Positions 1 through 9,942 are shown, numbered from the stretch's first letter. The stretch: DNA of 64,000 nt from Helicobacter sp. MIT 11-5569 (GCF_000765695.2 NZ_JRPB02000001.1:124001-188000); one strand, 5' to 3'. Notes: generated by a model from the sequence alone, not told the origin. Numbers and translations: made by a program.

Positions 1-554
1 TTGAATCTGCGGATTAGCTCTTCAAAGACATAGCCCATACCAAGATTGCTAAGCCCTTTATGAATAACATTGCCTTCTTTATCCAAAATAGGATTGATTG
101 AAAGGTTGATTTTAGGGGAGCAGAATCTCTCTATCACGCCAAAGAGAATATTTGCGTCTTCTAGGGTATCAAGCTGGTTTTTGAATTTGAATTTTGCAAA
201 AATGTCTTTGATGTTTTCGCTAAAAGAATCAAGGTAGTTTTCAAAATTTATTCTTATGTTTTTAGGGTCACTTAAAAGGCTTTCTAGTGTGAAGTTGGAA
301 TAATTGTAGAATCCCATATTGCTACCATTTTTGCCACTAAGTATGGAATCTAAATTTCCTAGCTTGTCTTTGTAGGTGTTGTAAGTTTTTATCACTTTGT
401 CTTTTGTGGGTTCTAAGAGGACATCTATTCTTCTAAGCAAGGTCATAGGCAAGATTACATCGCGATATTTGCCTTTGACATAAACATCGCGGAGCAAATC
501 ATCTGCAACACTCCAAATGAAATTGATGATAGGTTGGAACTCGTTAGCGTTCAT
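1..554 (-). CDS. hsdM: Type I restriction-modification methyltransferase subunit HsdM, N-terminal part
   Basis: Reading the minus strand from an ATG at 554 gives at least 184 codons without a stop; the gene runs off the left edge. The protein opens with MNANEFQPIINFIWSVADDL and then GKYRDVILPMTLLRRID, the typical HsdM N-terminal helical domain that precedes the N6-adenine methylase domain. The visible part ends at GMGYVFEELIRRF, where the methylase domain normally begins, so the AdoMet and NPPY motifs lie outside the window. HsdM methylates adenine at the target site and, with HsdS and HsdR, forms the restriction complex. A GGAAA ribosome site lies 5 bases before the ATG. HsdS and HsdR would be expected further left. 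Confidence 0.9.
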   Translation of the reverse strand, partial: MNANEFQPIINFIWSVADDLLRDVYVKGKYRDVILPMTLLRRIDVLLEPTKDKVIKTYNTYKDKLGNLDSILSGKNGSNMGFYNYSNFTLESLLSDPKNIRINFENYLDSFSENIKDIFAKFKFKNQLDTLEDANILFGVIERFCSPKINLSINPILDKEGNVIHKGLSNLGMGYVFEELIRRF

Positions 555-615
555 TGTTGTTTCCTAATGCTAATATTAAAATTTTTAGTTTGTTTTTTGA
601 TATTAAATTAAACTA

Positions 616-621
616 ATTATA
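616..621 (-). promoter_or_regulatory. -10 box for hsdM
   Basis: On the minus strand TATAAT lies about 60 bases before the hsdM start codon, leaving a leader of roughly 55 bases. No clear -35 element is seen, as is usual for sigma-70 promoters in this group. Confidence 0.5.
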
Positions 622-675
622 CTATAACTTGATGGTTTAGAGTTTTCACATAGCTTTGCTTTAAATCAAGTGTGT

Positions 676-681
676 TACAAT
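676..681 (+). promoter_or_regulatory. Possible -10 box for the amino-acid permease gene
   Basis: TACAAT sits 26 bases before the ATG at 708. It would give a short leader. The match is weaker than the TATAAT boxes elsewhere in the window. Confidence 0.35.
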
Positions 682-707
682 GCTAAAATTTAATTTTGGG
701 AATGGTG

Positions 708-2024
708 ATGAAAAGTTTAAAATGGACACAATTTGATACGCGCTGGATGTTATCACTTTTTGGCACAGCAGTTGGAGCTGGGATTTTGTATTTGCCTATT
801 AAAGCAGGCTCTGGGGGAGTTTTTCCTGTTTTGGTCATGGCATTTATTATTTTTCCTATGGTGTTTTTAAGCCATAGGGCATTAAGCCGCTTTGTCTTGC
901 AGGCAAGTGGAAATGATAAAGATATTACTTATGCAGCAGAAGAGTATTTTGGGCGAAAAGTTAGCCTTTTTATCGCAATTTTGTATTTTTTTGCTATCTT
1001 TCCTATTTGTCTTGCGTATTGTGTTGGAATCACAAATACTTTTGAAAATTTTATTTATAACCAACTTTTGCCCCTTTTAAATGTAGATGGTGCATTTGCA
1101 CAATGGCTAAATAGCATTTATCAGATTAAAGATGTTAATGGTAAAAAGATTATTGCACTTTTTCCTTTTTATCGTGCGATTCTTGTATTTGTTTTAGTTA
1201 GTGCTTTTATGGTGATTATGCTATTTAGTGAAGAGATTATTACAAAAATTTGTGAATGGCTAGTTTATCCGCTTTGTATTATCTTGTTTGCCTTTTCTTT
1301 ATATTTGATTCCGCATTGGTCTTTTGATTTTGTCGCGATTCCAAATGTAAAAGAATTTTTGACAATCATTTGGCTAACGCTTCCTGTTTTGGTTTTTTCT
1401 TTTAACCACTCTCCGGCAATTTCTACTTTTTCTTTAAATGTAAAAAAAGAATATGCAACAATCTATGAGAAAAAAACAAGTGAAATTTTGTTTGCAACTT
1501 CTAGTATGTTGCTTGTTTTTGTGATGTTTTTTGTGATTTCTTGCGTGTTGTCTTTAAATCCAGAAGAATTAGCAGACGCAAGAGCGCAAAATATTCCGAT
1601 TCTTTCGTTTTTTGCAAATAAATTTGAGAATCCTTGGATTGTGTATAGTAGCCCTATTATCGCATTTTTAGCAATTTCAAGTTCATTTTTTGGGCATTAT
1701 TTTGGAGCAAGAGAAGGTGCGTATGGGGTTGTTAGAAAAGCTTGCAAACTTTTTGGCGATAAAGAACCTAATTTAAAGCTTATTCGCTTTTTTAGCGGTC
1801 TTGTTATGTATGTTGTAATGCTATTTGTTGCTTTTTATAATCCTAGCGTTTTAGGGTTTATTGAAAACTTAGGTGGTCCAATCATTGCGGCAATCTTATT
1901 TATAATGCCTATTGTGGCGATTTATATGGTTTCAAAGTTAAAGAAATTTCAAAATAAATTTTTGGATACATTTGTGTTTGTAACAGGAATCTTGACGATT
2001 GTTACAGTGATTTATGTTTTTTAA
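708..2024 (+). CDS. sdaC: HAAAP-family amino acid:H+ symporter, SdaC (serine permease) type
   Basis: Predicted inner-membrane permease of 438 residues with about eleven hydrophobic segments. The opening DTRWMLSLFGTAVGAGILYL with the GAGILYLP motif is the signature first helix of the HAAAP family (SdaC, TdcC); these proteins import serine or threonine with protons. I start it at the ATG at 708 because GGGA lies 6 bases upstream; an in-frame TTG at 696 and ATG at 702 have no better site. In H. pylori and C. jejuni, as I recall, sdaC sits next to a serine deaminase gene; here no deaminase is adjacent. The next gene is another transporter. Serine is the likely substrate, but this is inferred from family only. 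Confidence 0.85.
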   Translation: MKSLKWTQFDTRWMLSLFGTAVGAGILYLPIKAGSGGVFPVLVMAFIIFPMVFLSHRALSRFVLQASGNDKDITYAAEEYFGRKVSLFIAILYFFAIFPICLAYCVGITNTFENFIYNQLLPLLNVDGAFAQWLNSIYQIKDVNGKKIIALFPFYRAILVFVLVSAFMVIMLFSEEIITKICEWLVYPLCIILFAFSLYLIPHWSFDFVAIPNVKEFLTIIWLTLPVLVFSFNHSPAISTFSLNVKKEYATIYEKKTSEILFATSSMLLVFVMFFVISCVLSLNPEELADARAQNIPILSFFANKFENPWIVYSSPIIAFLAISSSFFGHYFGAREGAYGVVRKACKLFGDKEPNLKLIRFFSGLVMYVVMLFVAFYNPSVLGFIENLGGPIIAAILFIMPIVAIYMVSKLKKFQNKFLDTFVFVTGILTIVTVIYVF

Positions 2025-2072
2025 TTGTGCTAAATAAAAGTGAAAAGTTTTTAAGAATGAAGGTAAAGTGAG

Positions 2073-3461
2073 ATGATGCAGAGAGATTTTATACTTAAGC
2101 GCGCTTTAATAATTTTAGTCTTAGATATTTGCTTATTTGCGATTCTTTATTATCTTTTGCCTTATTCGCGCAATGAAAATTTAGGAATTTGCCTTTTGGT
2201 TTTTGTTGGAATCTTATGGCTAACAGAAGCTATGCACGTAAGTTTAACGGCACTTTTGGTTCCGGTTTTATCGATTCTTTTAGGTTTGCAAGATACAAAT
2301 GCAGCACTTAGCACTTTTGCAAATCCAATTATCTTTTTATTCTTTGGTGGATTTGCACTTGCTACTGCTTTGCATATGCAAGAGCTTGATAAGCTAATTG
2401 CGCAAAAACTCATTATTCTAGCAAAAGGTAGAGTGAAAGTCGCTGTTTTTATGCTGTTTGCTGTAACTGCAATGCTTTCAATGTGGATTAGCAATACTGC
2501 CACTGCTGCTATTATGCTACCTCTTGGGCTTGGAATCTTAAGTAATCTTAGCGCGCAAGAAGACAGGAGGACATTTGTTTTTGTTTTGCTAGGAATCGCA
2601 TATAGTGCTAGTATTGGGGGGTTTGGGACATTGGTTGGTAGCCCTCCAAATGCGATTGCAGCTTCATCACTTGGCATTGGGTTTTTGGAGTGGATGAAGC
2701 TTGGAATCCCTTTTATGTTAGTAATGTTTCCTAGTTGTTTATTTATTTTATATCTTGTTACAAAGCCAAATTTAGATGAGCGTTTTTCTATGCAATTTGA
2801 AAAAATGGAATGGAATCTCCATAAAACACTGACGATTTTTATTTTCTTAGGAATGGCGATTGCGTGGATTTTTAGTAGTAAAATTAATGTTTGGTTGGGT
2901 GGTATTCAAGATATTGATGCGATGATTGCGCTTATCGGTGCTGTGGTTATTGGGTTAAGTGGCACTGCGTCTTGGAAAGAAATCCAAAAAAACACAGATT
3001 GGGGAGTTTTATTTTTATTTGGTGGAGGGCTAGCACTTGGTGGAATCATTAAGGATTCTGGAGCAGGTGCTATAATGGCAAATACTATTGCAAAAGCACT
3101 TGGAATGGGGGAATTTGGTGTTAATGTTTTAGGGATTGGGAGTTGGATATTAGTTATTGCTGCTTTGGCTATTTTTATTATTTTGCTCACAGAATTTACA
3201 AGCAATACAGCAAGTGCAAGCCTTTTGATTCCTATTTTTGCATCTTTGAGTGCTGCACTGAATATGCCTGATTCTATTTTAACTTTAGTTATTGGATTTG
3301 GAGCGAGTTGTGCCTTTATGCTTCCCGTAGCAACTCCGCCAAATGCAATCGTGTTTGGAACGGGTCATATTAAACAAAGCGAGATGGTAAAAGCTGGGTT
3401 TTGGCTTGGCGTTTTTTCTGTATTTATGCTAATTATTTTTGCATTATTTGTTTGGAGTTAA
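2073..3461 (+). CDS. DASS/SLC13-family anion:Na+ symporter
   Basis: A 462-residue membrane protein of the divalent anion:Na+ symporter family, which takes up di- or tricarboxylates, sulfate or phosphate. Two inverted-repeat halves are visible: [13 protein letters not shown] near residue 145 and [12 protein letters not shown] near residue 375 carry the Ser-Asn-Thr motifs that bind carboxylate and sodium. Each is followed by a PPNA loop ([20 protein letters not shown]). Two adjacent ATGs (2073, 2076) follow an AAGGT ribosome site. It lies 48 bases behind the serine permease and may be co-transcribed. The substrate cannot be read from sequence; a C4-dicarboxylate or citrate is plausible. The stop overlaps the lepA stop on the other strand by 4 bases. 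Confidence 0.88.
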   Translation: MMQRDFILKRALIILVLDICLFAILYYLLPYSRNENLGICLLVFVGILWLTEAMHVSLTALLVPVLSILLGLQDTNAALSTFANPIIFLFFGGFALATALHMQELDKLIAQKLIILAKGRVKVAVFMLFAVTAMLSMWISNTATAAIMLPLGLGILSNLSAQEDRRTFVFVLLGIAYSASIGGFGTLVGSPPNAIAASSLGIGFLEWMKLGIPFMLVMFPSCLFILYLVTKPNLDERFSMQFEKMEWNLHKTLTIFIFLGMAIAWIFSSKINVWLGGIQDIDAMIALIGAVVIGLSGTASWKEIQKNTDWGVLFLFGGGLALGGIIKDSGAGAIMANTIAKALGMGEFGVNVLGIGSWILVIAALAIFIILLTEFTSNTASASLLIPIFASLSAALNMPDSILTLVIGFGASCAFMLPVATPPNAIVFGTGHIKQSEMVKAGFWLGVFSVFMLIIFALFVWS

Positions 3462-5257
3462 TCAATCTTCAAAACCGCTAAAAAGGCTTCTTGTGGTAAT
3501 GCAACCTTGCCGATTGCTTTCATACGCTTTTTGCCTTCTTTTTGCTTTTCAAGTAATTTTCTCTTACGCGTAATATCCCCACCATAACACTTTGCAGTAA
3601 CATTTTTGCCCATAGATTTGACGGTTTCTCTCGCGATGATTTTATTGCCGATACTTGCTTGAATAGCGACTTCAAAAAGCTGTCTAGGAATAATCTCTTT
3701 CATAGCTTCTACTAGCTCTTTGCCACGCTCATAAGCTTTAGATTTTGGCACAATGATACTAAGTGCATCGACAACTTCATTTGCCACGCGAATATCTAAT
3801 TTTACCAAATCGCCTTCTTGATAGCTAATTGGCTCATAATCAAAGCTTGCGTAGCCTTTTGTGCAGGATTTTAGTTTGTCATAAAAATCCATAACAATTT
3901 CATTTGTTGGAATCCAATATTCTAATAAAACGCGTGTTTCTTGCAAATATTCCATTTTTTTTTGGATTCCGCGTCTTTTGTTTAAAAGCGTGATGATATT
4001 ACCCAAAAACTCGCTAGGGACGATGATTGTCGCACGCACATAAGGTTCTTTGATTTTTGCAATTTTTTGTTCTGGCGGTAGTTCGCTTGGGTTTTGAATC
4101 CAAACAACTTCTCCGTCAGTTTGAATCACCTCATAAACCACAGTTGGCGCAGTAGCGATTAAATCAAGTCCAAATTCTCTCTCTAACCGCTCTTTAATCA
4201 CTTCCATATGCAAAAGCCCCAAAAACCCGATACGGAATCCAAAACCTAGCGCAACAGAAGTTTCAGGCTCATAAGTCAAACTAGAATCATTAAGTTTTAA
4301 TTTATCTAGCGCATCGCGCAAATCTTCAAATTTATCGGTATCAATCGGATAGATTCCAGCAAATACAAAAGGTTTAGCAGGTTCAAACCCTGCAACAGGC
4401 TCTTTTGTGCGCACTTTAAAATCTGTCATCGTATCGCCTACTGCAATATCTGTTACATTTTTAAGCCCTAAAATTACGATTCCAATCTCTCCGCTGCGAA
4501 TGATTTTTGTTTTTTCTTGACGCAATGGGTGGGGATACATCAGCCCTAAAACTTCGTGATTCTTGCCACTTCCCATAATATAGAGATTCTGCCCTACGGA
4601 GATATTGCCATCTATGACGCGCACAAGCGCAAGTGCGCCCAAATAATTATCAAACCACGAATCATAAATTAACGCCTTTGTTGGAGCATTTACATCGCCG
4701 CTTGGCGCAGGGACTCTCTCTACAATCGCATTGAGCAATTCTGTGATTCCAATATTTGCCTTTGCGCTCACTTGTAGAGCATTTGCGCAATCTAGCCCGA
4801 TAGTTTGCTCAATCTCGTGCGTTACGCGCTCAACATTTGCAGCAGGCAAATCAATTTTATTTAAAACAGGGATAATTTCAAGGTTATTATCTAGTGCGAT
4901 ATACACATTTGCAATCGTTTGGGCTTCCACGCCTTGACTTGCATCTACAACAAGCAATGCGCCTTCGCAGCTTGCAAGAGAGCGGGAGACTTCATAGCTA
5001 AAATCCACATGACCGGGAGTATCAATAAGGTTTAAAATATAATTTTCACCTTTATAATGGTAGTTTAGACGCACGCTTTGGGCTTTGATTGTGATTCCAC
5101 GTTCTTTTTCAATCTCCATTGTGTCCATAACCTGCGCACTCATTTCGCGCGCACTAATTGCACCGCAAGCTTGGATTAAGCAGTCTGCGAGAGTGGATTT
5201 TCCATGGTCAATGTGTGCAATAATAGAGAAGTTGCGAATCTTTTGCATAGCGTCCAT
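3458..5257 (-). CDS. lepA: Elongation factor 4 (LepA), ribosome back-translocase GTPase
   Basis: A GTPase of 599 residues, the usual LepA length. The G domain begins [20 protein letters not shown] (P loop AHIDHGKS), with switch [10 protein letters not shown] and the NKID guanine motif. Domains II, III and V follow, and the C-terminal part ([10 protein letters not shown], then [20 protein letters not shown] near the end) is the LepA-specific tail rather than EF-G domain IV. It acts on stalled or mis-translocated ribosomes. I prefer the ATG at 5257 because GAAGG lies 10 bases before it; an in-frame TTG at 5281 has no such site, and a second ATG at 5248 would give 596 residues. It is monocistronic on the minus strand, divergent from sppA. 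Confidence 0.96.
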   Translation of the reverse strand: MDAMQKIRNFSIIAHIDHGKSTLADCLIQACGAISAREMSAQVMDTMEIEKERGITIKAQSVRLNYHYKGENYILNLIDTPGHVDFSYEVSRSLASCEGALLVVDASQGVEAQTIANVYIALDNNLEIIPVLNKIDLPAANVERVTHEIEQTIGLDCANALQVSAKANIGITELLNAIVERVPAPSGDVNAPTKALIYDSWFDNYLGALALVRVIDGNISVGQNLYIMGSGKNHEVLGLMYPHPLRQEKTKIIRSGEIGIVILGLKNVTDIAVGDTMTDFKVRTKEPVAGFEPAKPFVFAGIYPIDTDKFEDLRDALDKLKLNDSSLTYEPETSVALGFGFRIGFLGLLHMEVIKERLEREFGLDLIATAPTVVYEVIQTDGEVVWIQNPSELPPEQKIAKIKEPYVRATIIVPSEFLGNIITLLNKRRGIQKKMEYLQETRVLLEYWIPTNEIVMDFYDKLKSCTKGYASFDYEPISYQEGDLVKLDIRVANEVVDALSIIVPKSKAYERGKELVEAMKEIIPRQLFEVAIQASIGNKIIARETVKSMGKNVTAKCYGGDITRKRKLLEKQKEGKKRMKAIGKVALPQEAFLAVLKID

Positions 5258-5330
5258 AAAATTTAAACCTTCAAAAATCAATTTAGAGGCAAAATCTTAG
5301 CAAATTTACACTTAATATTTTTGACTATGC

Positions 5331-5336
5331 TATAAT
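5331..5336 (+). promoter_or_regulatory. -10 box for sppA-purU
   Basis: A perfect TATAAT preceded by a T-rich stretch lies 34 bases before the sppA start, in the gap between the divergent lepA and sppA genes. Confidence 0.6.
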
Positions 5337-5369
5337 TTCACCTTTATTTTTTCTTTGACAAGGTGTTTT

Positions 5370-6266
5370 GTGCGATTTGTAGATTTTTTTGTCAAACCTT
5401 TAGAATTTATTGGGAAGCATTTAAAGGCTTTAGTTTTTTTGTTGGTTTTAGTGCTGATTTTTATGCCAAAACAAGAAACAATTTTAGAAGAAGCAAATCT
5501 TGCTAGGATTGATTTATATGGGACAATTTTGCAAAGTGATACATTTTTGCAAGAGTTAGAATTGCTTGAGGAGAATCCAAAATTAAAAGGAATCTTGCTT
5601 GTGATTGATTCTCCCGGAGGAGCGATTGCCCCAAGTATTGAAATCTCTGAAGCGATTAAAAGGCTTAATGCAAAGATTCCTGTGATTGTCTATGCGCAAG
5701 GTTCTATGGCAAGTGGTAGTTATCTAGCGGGTGTTTGGGCGGATTCTATTGTGGCAAATCGTGGTGCGCTTTTGGGTTCTATTGGTGTGATTATTAATGG
5801 AGCAGATATTAGCGAACTAGCTGATAAATTAGGAATCAAGCCACAAACAATTAAAGCTGGAATCTATAAAGAAGCTGGAACGTTAATGCGCCCTTGGAAT
5901 AAAGATGAAGAACAAATGCTAGAAGATTTGGTGCAAGAGCAATATTGGATGTTTGTAGAAGAAGTTGCTAATGCTAGAAAGCTAGATGTAGCACAAGAGC
6001 CAAACTTTGGGCAAGGTAGAATCCTAAGTGCTAAGGGGGCTTTAGAATTAGGGCTAGTGGATAGAGTGGGAAGCATTTATGATGCGCAAATACTGCTATT
6101 TGAAAAGGCAAATGTTTTAGAGCCAAAATGGCTAAAAAAAGAAAAAGATAAAATTGAAGTGTATTTAGAAAAAATATTTGGTGAAAAGATTGCGCTAGGG
6201 ATTCAAAATGGAATCGTAAAGGGATTAGAACAATTTTCTAAAGTATTTGCAAAGGGAAGTGTATGA
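5370..6266 (+). CDS. sppA: Signal peptide peptidase SppA (protease IV), short form
   Basis: A 298-residue membrane-anchored serine protease of peptidase family S49, which degrades cleaved signal peptides in the inner membrane. One N-terminal membrane segment (about residues 18-32) is followed by the protease domain: VIDSPGGAIAPS, then AQGSMASGSYLAG with the likely nucleophile Ser115, and GIYKEAGTLMRPW with the likely general base Lys167. This Ser/Lys pair in a single domain is the short, Bacillus-like form, not the duplicated E. coli form. The start is taken as GTG at 5370, with AAGG 6-9 bases upstream; an in-frame TTG at 5355 lacks a site. The stop overlaps the purU ATG (ATGA), so the two are translationally coupled. 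Confidence 0.9.
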   Translation: MRFVDFFVKPLEFIGKHLKALVFLLVLVLIFMPKQETILEEANLARIDLYGTILQSDTFLQELELLEENPKLKGILLVIDSPGGAIAPSIEISEAIKRLNAKIPVIVYAQGSMASGSYLAGVWADSIVANRGALLGSIGVIINGADISELADKLGIKPQTIKAGIYKEAGTLMRPWNKDEEQMLEDLVQEQYWMFVEEVANARKLDVAQEPNFGQGRILSAKGALELGLVDRVGSIYDAQILLFEKANVLEPKWLKKEKDKIEVYLEKIFGEKIALGIQNGIVKGLEQFSKVFAKGSV

Positions 6267-7093
6267 ATATCATACTAAAAATTCAAACTCCTGATAAGAA
6301 AGGTTTGATTGCAGAAATTACGCGTGTGATTTTTGATTTTAATTTAAATATTTTAACAAACGATGAGTTTGTGGATATGGAGAATAATCTCTTCTTTATG
6401 CGTTCAGAAATGTTAGGAGAATGTGATATTGATATTTTAAAAGCAGAGATTTTAAAACTCTTGTCTAAAGAAGCTCAAGTTGAGATTTTTGAAGCAAAGC
6501 GTAGAAAAATTGTGATTTTATGCACCAAAGAAAACCACTGCTTAGGAGATTTACTCATTCGCTATGATAGTGGAGAGCTAAATGCGGATATTTTAGCAAT
6601 AATTTCAAATTATGATTCTTTAAAGCCATTGTGTCAAAAGTTTGATTTGCCCTTTATATGTGTTTCTAGTGAAAATCTCACAAGAGAGGAACATGAAGAA
6701 AAAGTGTTAGAAGCATTAAGAAAATTTCCTTGTGATTATATCGTGCTTGCAAAATATATGAGAATCTTAAGTCCTAAATTTGTAGAAGAGTTTGAGGGTA
6801 AAATTATTAATATCCATCACAGCTTTTTGCCTGCATTTATCGGAGCAAACCCTTACAAACAAGCATATGAGCGCGGTGTAAAAATCATTGGTGCGACAGC
6901 GCATTTTGTCAATAACGCATTAGATGAAGGACCAATTATCTATCAAGATATTACAAAAGTTAATCACGCAATGAGTTGGAAAGATATGCAAAAAAGTGGA
7001 AGAGATGTAGAAAAAATTGTGCTTGCTAAGGCACTAAATCTAGCTTTAGAAGAGAAGATTTTTACTTACAATAATAAAACGATTGTGTTTTAG
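6263..7093 (+). CDS. purU: Formyltetrahydrofolate deformylase PurU
   Basis: A 276-residue enzyme that hydrolyses 10-formyl-tetrahydrofolate to tetrahydrofolate and formate, balancing the one-carbon pool and feeding formate to purine synthesis. Residues 1-75 form an ACT domain (QTPDKKGLIAEITRVIFDF), the regulatory part. The rest is a formyltransferase fold with NIHHSFLPAFIGANPY and GATAHFVNNALDEGPII, which carry the catalytic Asn-His-Asp set of the family. It overlaps sppA by 4 bases (ATGA). The stop overlaps the stop of the convergent M48 protease gene by 4 bases. Length and both domains match the family. Confidence 0.94.
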   Translation: MNIILKIQTPDKKGLIAEITRVIFDFNLNILTNDEFVDMENNLFFMRSEMLGECDIDILKAEILKLLSKEAQVEIFEAKRRKIVILCTKENHCLGDLLIRYDSGELNADILAIISNYDSLKPLCQKFDLPFICVSSENLTREEHEEKVLEALRKFPCDYIVLAKYMRILSPKFVEEFEGKIINIHHSFLPAFIGANPYKQAYERGVKIIGATAHFVNNALDEGPIIYQDITKVNHAMSWKDMQKSGRDVEKIVLAKALNLALEEKIFTYNNKTIVF

Positions 7094-7827
7094 TTTTGTT
7101 TTTGTAAAATTTCTTGGATTGCTTTTATGCGTTTCGTATCACTAGGGTGTGTGGAGAAAAAATCCGAAGAGTTTTTACTGCCTTGTGCCATTTTTTGCCA
7201 AAAAGCAATTGCAGCTTGTGCATCATATCCTGCTTTTTGCATAAGTGCGATTCCAACTTCATCAGCTTCTAATTCATGGGAACGGCTAAAGGGAAGCATT
7301 ACGCCAACATTGCTTCCTACATTATAAGCTTGATTAAAAAGTGAAGCATATTCTGGAATTTGTGATTGCACAACAAGCCCTAGAATACTGCCTCCAATTT
7401 GCTGGAGATTTTGCATGCTCATACGCTCTGCGCCATGGCGTAAAATTGTGTGGGCAATTTCATGGGATAAGATTACAGCTAATTCATCATCATTTGCAAC
7501 CATATCCATTATGCCTGTATAAACAAATACTTTGCCGCCGGGCAAGCAAAACGCATTAATTTGTTCGCTTTGTAAAAGATAAAATTCCCATTGAAAATCT
7601 GGACGATTTGCAACATTAGCGATTTTAGTCCCTACGCGCTCTATCATTTTTGTTTGTGTTGCATTATTGCTAATTTCTGCATTACGCAGGATTTCCTTAG
7701 CACTTTGCTCACCCAAAGCCACTTCTTCTTTGCTGTTTAAAAGCATAAGTTGAGAACGGTTTGTATAATCTGTGGAAGCACAAGAATAAAAACAAAGACT
7801 AATTAAAAGAATCATCAAGTAACGCAT
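7090..7827 (-). CDS. M48-family periplasmic metalloprotease, lipoprotein (BepA/LoiP-like)
   Basis: A 245-residue exported zinc protease. The N terminus MRYLMILLISLCFYSC is a lipoprotein signal with Cys16 as the likely lipidated residue, although the lipobox is not perfect. The catalytic zinc motif HEIAH is at residues 122-126 and the third ligand lies in RSHELEADEVG. The region after it (HPSDTKRIKAIQEIL) is the usual M48 end. No C-terminal TPR domain follows, so it is closer to LoiP/YcaL than to full BepA. These proteases clear misassembled outer-membrane proteins. I start at 7827 because AAGGAG lies 7 bases upstream; an in-frame extension to 7881 has no site. Confidence 0.88.
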   Translation of the reverse strand: MRYLMILLISLCFYSCASTDYTNRSQLMLLNSKEEVALGEQSAKEILRNAEISNNATQTKMIERVGTKIANVANRPDFQWEFYLLQSEQINAFCLPGGKVFVYTGIMDMVANDDELAVILSHEIAHTILRHGAERMSMQNLQQIGGSILGLVVQSQIPEYASLFNQAYNVGSNVGVMLPFSRSHELEADEVGIALMQKAGYDAQAAIAFWQKMAQGSKNSSDFFSTHPSDTKRIKAIQEILQKQN

Positions 7828-7852
7828 AAATATCTCCTTAATCTGTGCATAT

Positions 7853-7858
7853 TTTATA
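7853..7858 (-). promoter_or_regulatory. -10 box for the M48 protease gene
   Basis: On the minus strand TATAAA (within TGTATAAAAT) lies 26 bases before the start codon at 7827 and suits a sigma-70 promoter with a leader of about 20 bases. Confidence 0.5.
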
Positions 7859-7949
7859 CAAATTTTGCAAATAAATAGCAAAAATTTTAGTTTTTAAACA
7901 AAAAGTTAAAGATAAAGTTACATAATTTTCAAAAAACAAAGGGATATTT

Positions 7950-9371
7950 ATGGATTTATTTGCACATCAAGATATTTCAAAAACACAGATTCCAGAGGCA
8001 ATAGAGGTTATAAATCCTGCAACAGGAGAGATTCTAGCCTATGTAAAAAAAACAAATGCACAAGAGCTAGAAGAGAAAATTCTAAAAGCATATAAAGCAC
8101 AAAAACAATGGGCAAATATTTTAGCAGAGGAGCGCAGTGATAGATTAATGCGCTTTTTTGTATTAATGCTAGAATATAAAGAAGCTTTGGCAGAAATTAT
8201 GACAAAAGAGCAGGGAAAACCGCTTGCTGAATCTAGGGGAGAAATTCTTTATGCAGCATCTTTTATTAAATGGTTTGCGCAAGAAGCTAGAAAGGTTTGC
8301 GGGGATATTATGGAATCTAAAGTCAAAGACCAAAAGATTATGACGCTTAAACAACCTATTGGAGTTTGTGCTGCAATCACCCCTTGGAATTTTCCCTCTG
8401 CAATGCTTACGCGCAAAATTGCTCCTGCTCTTGCTAGTGGGTGTGCGATTCTTGTTAAATCTGCTTCGAAAACTCCCTTAAGTGCATATGCTTTAGAGTT
8501 GTTAGCTCAAAAAGCTGGAATCCCAAAAGATGTATTTATGATAGTCAATGGAGATTCTAATACAATCAGTGATGTATTTTGTGAAAGTGAAATGATTCGT
8601 AAATTAAGCTTTACGGGTTCTACTGAAGTTGGCGCGCAATTATATGCAAAGTGCGCTAAGACGGTTAAAAAGTTGAGTATGGAACTTGGGGGTAATGCAC
8701 CTTTTATTGTCTTTGATGATGCGAATTTGGAAGAAGCAGTGCAAGGTATTATGGCTTCAAAGTTTCGTAATAGCGGACAAACTTGCGTCTGTGCAAATCG
8801 TATTTATGCACAAAGTGGAATCTATACGCGCTTATGTGAGATTCTACAAAAAGAAATGCAAACACTTAAAGTTGGTAATGGGTTAGAAGAAGGGGTGAAT
8901 CAAGGACCATTAATCCATAAAAGTGCTGTTTTAAAAGTCAAAGAGCATATTGAAGATGCTTTAAGTAAAGGTGCGAGATTATTAAGTGGGGGTAAAGAAC
9001 ATAAGCTTGGTGGGACTTATTTTGAACCAACGCTAATTTGTGATGTAACACCTAGTATGCTTGTAGCAAAAGAAGAAACTTTTGGACCATTAGCACCGAT
9101 TTTTAAGTTTGATACAGAAGAAGAAGCGATTGCTATGGCAAATGCGACAGAATTTGGATTGGCTGCATATTTTTTCACGCAAGATTATAAGCGACAGTGG
9201 CGTGTTGCAGAATCCTTAGAATATGGTATGGTTGGGATTAATACAGGGTTAATCTCTAATGAAGTTGCTCCATTTGGCGGGATTAAACATAGTGGGCTAG
9301 GAAGAGAAGGGTCGAAATACGGAATAGAAGAATATATGGAGTTGAAATATTTATGCCTAAGTGTGAAATAA
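7950..9371 (+). CDS. gabD: Succinate-semialdehyde dehydrogenase, NAD(P)+ (GabD type)
   Basis: A 473-residue aldehyde dehydrogenase that oxidises succinate semialdehyde to succinate. The catalytic Cys279 lies in GQTCVCANR, a motif with a second Cys two residues on that is typical of GabD and allows redox control. The general base Glu245 is in MELGGNAP, and TPWNFP carries the conserved Asn147. GSTEVG is the cofactor-binding turn. Length matches GabD. Start ATG at 7950 with GGGA 5 bases upstream. No GABA transaminase gene is nearby, so the source of the semialdehyde is not shown; a glutarate- or other semialdehyde specificity is possible. Confidence 0.87.
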   Translation: MDLFAHQDISKTQIPEAIEVINPATGEILAYVKKTNAQELEEKILKAYKAQKQWANILAEERSDRLMRFFVLMLEYKEALAEIMTKEQGKPLAESRGEILYAASFIKWFAQEARKVCGDIMESKVKDQKIMTLKQPIGVCAAITPWNFPSAMLTRKIAPALASGCAILVKSASKTPLSAYALELLAQKAGIPKDVFMIVNGDSNTISDVFCESEMIRKLSFTGSTEVGAQLYAKCAKTVKKLSMELGGNAPFIVFDDANLEEAVQGIMASKFRNSGQTCVCANRIYAQSGIYTRLCEILQKEMQTLKVGNGLEEGVNQGPLIHKSAVLKVKEHIEDALSKGARLLSGGKEHKLGGTYFEPTLICDVTPSMLVAKEETFGPLAPIFKFDTEEEAIAMANATEFGLAAYFFTQDYKRQWRVAESLEYGMVGINTGLISNEVAPFGGIKHSGLGREGSKYGIEEYMELKYLCLSVK

Positions 9372-9388
9372 TTGTTTAAAAGATGAGT

Positions 9389-9394
9389 TATAAT
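9389..9394 (+). promoter_or_regulatory. -10 box for yqhA-lolA
   Basis: Perfect TATAAT 32 bases before the TTG start at 9426. Confidence 0.5.
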
Positions 9395-9425
9395 TCTGCA
9401 TAATTTTGTCGCTAAGGAATCTTTT

Positions 9426-9932
9426 TTGAGAGTTTTGTTTGAAAAATTAATGTGGAATGCACGATTATTTATTATTCTAGCCGTGCTTTTATCTCTAGTA
9501 GGCTCTATTTTGTTATTTGTCGTAGCAAGTATAGATATTATAAAAGCAGCAAAGCAAACTTATTTATATTATGTTGGTGCATTAGGAGAAGGGGTAGATA
9601 TTCATAATATTTTATTAAATTCCATTATTATGGCGATTGATTTGTATCTTATTGCTGTGGTGTTGCTAATCTTTGCTTTTGGTTTATATGAGTTGTTTAT
9701 TGCAAAAATTGAAGTAAAAGATGAAAATCAATCTAAAGTGCTAGAGATTCACACGCTAGACCAACTTAAAGATAAATTGGCAAAAGTCATTGTTATGGCA
9801 CTCATTGTTGCATTCTTTTCAAAAGTGCTAAATATGGGAATGAAGACAACACAAGATATGCTTTTCTTTGCAATTTCTATTTTATCGCTTGCTATTGGGT
9901 TATATTTTTTGCATAAAGATGCGAAACATTAA
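9426..9932 (+). CDS. UPF0114 family membrane protein, YqhA-like
   Basis: A 168-residue membrane protein with four predicted membrane segments (about residues 13-38, 62-90, 118-136 and 145-162). The start MRVLFEKLMWNARLF and the segment FAFGLYELFIAKIE match the UPF0114/YqhA family, whose function is unknown. The start is a TTG with AGGA 7 bases upstream; no ATG gives a fuller protein. It lies 10 bases ahead of lolA and probably shares its message. Nothing here suggests a particular substrate. Confidence 0.82.
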   Translation: MRVLFEKLMWNARLFIILAVLLSLVGSILLFVVASIDIIKAAKQTYLYYVGALGEGVDIHNILLNSIIMAIDLYLIAVVLLIFAFGLYELFIAKIEVKDENQSKVLEIHTLDQLKDKLAKVIVMALIVAFFSKVLNMGMKTTQDMLFFAISILSLAIGLYFLHKDAKH

Positions 9933-9942
9933 GGGTTTTTTA

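Noticed and set aside
2616-2621. G6 run in the anion symporter gene as a phase-variable tract
   Set aside because: Six G residues are too short for typical Helicobacter or Campylobacter phase variation and the frame is intact.
2162-2677. A 171-codon open frame antisense to the anion symporter gene
   Set aside because: It mirrors a well-conserved transporter, has no ribosome site and is rich in residues that result from reading hydrophobic codons backwards.
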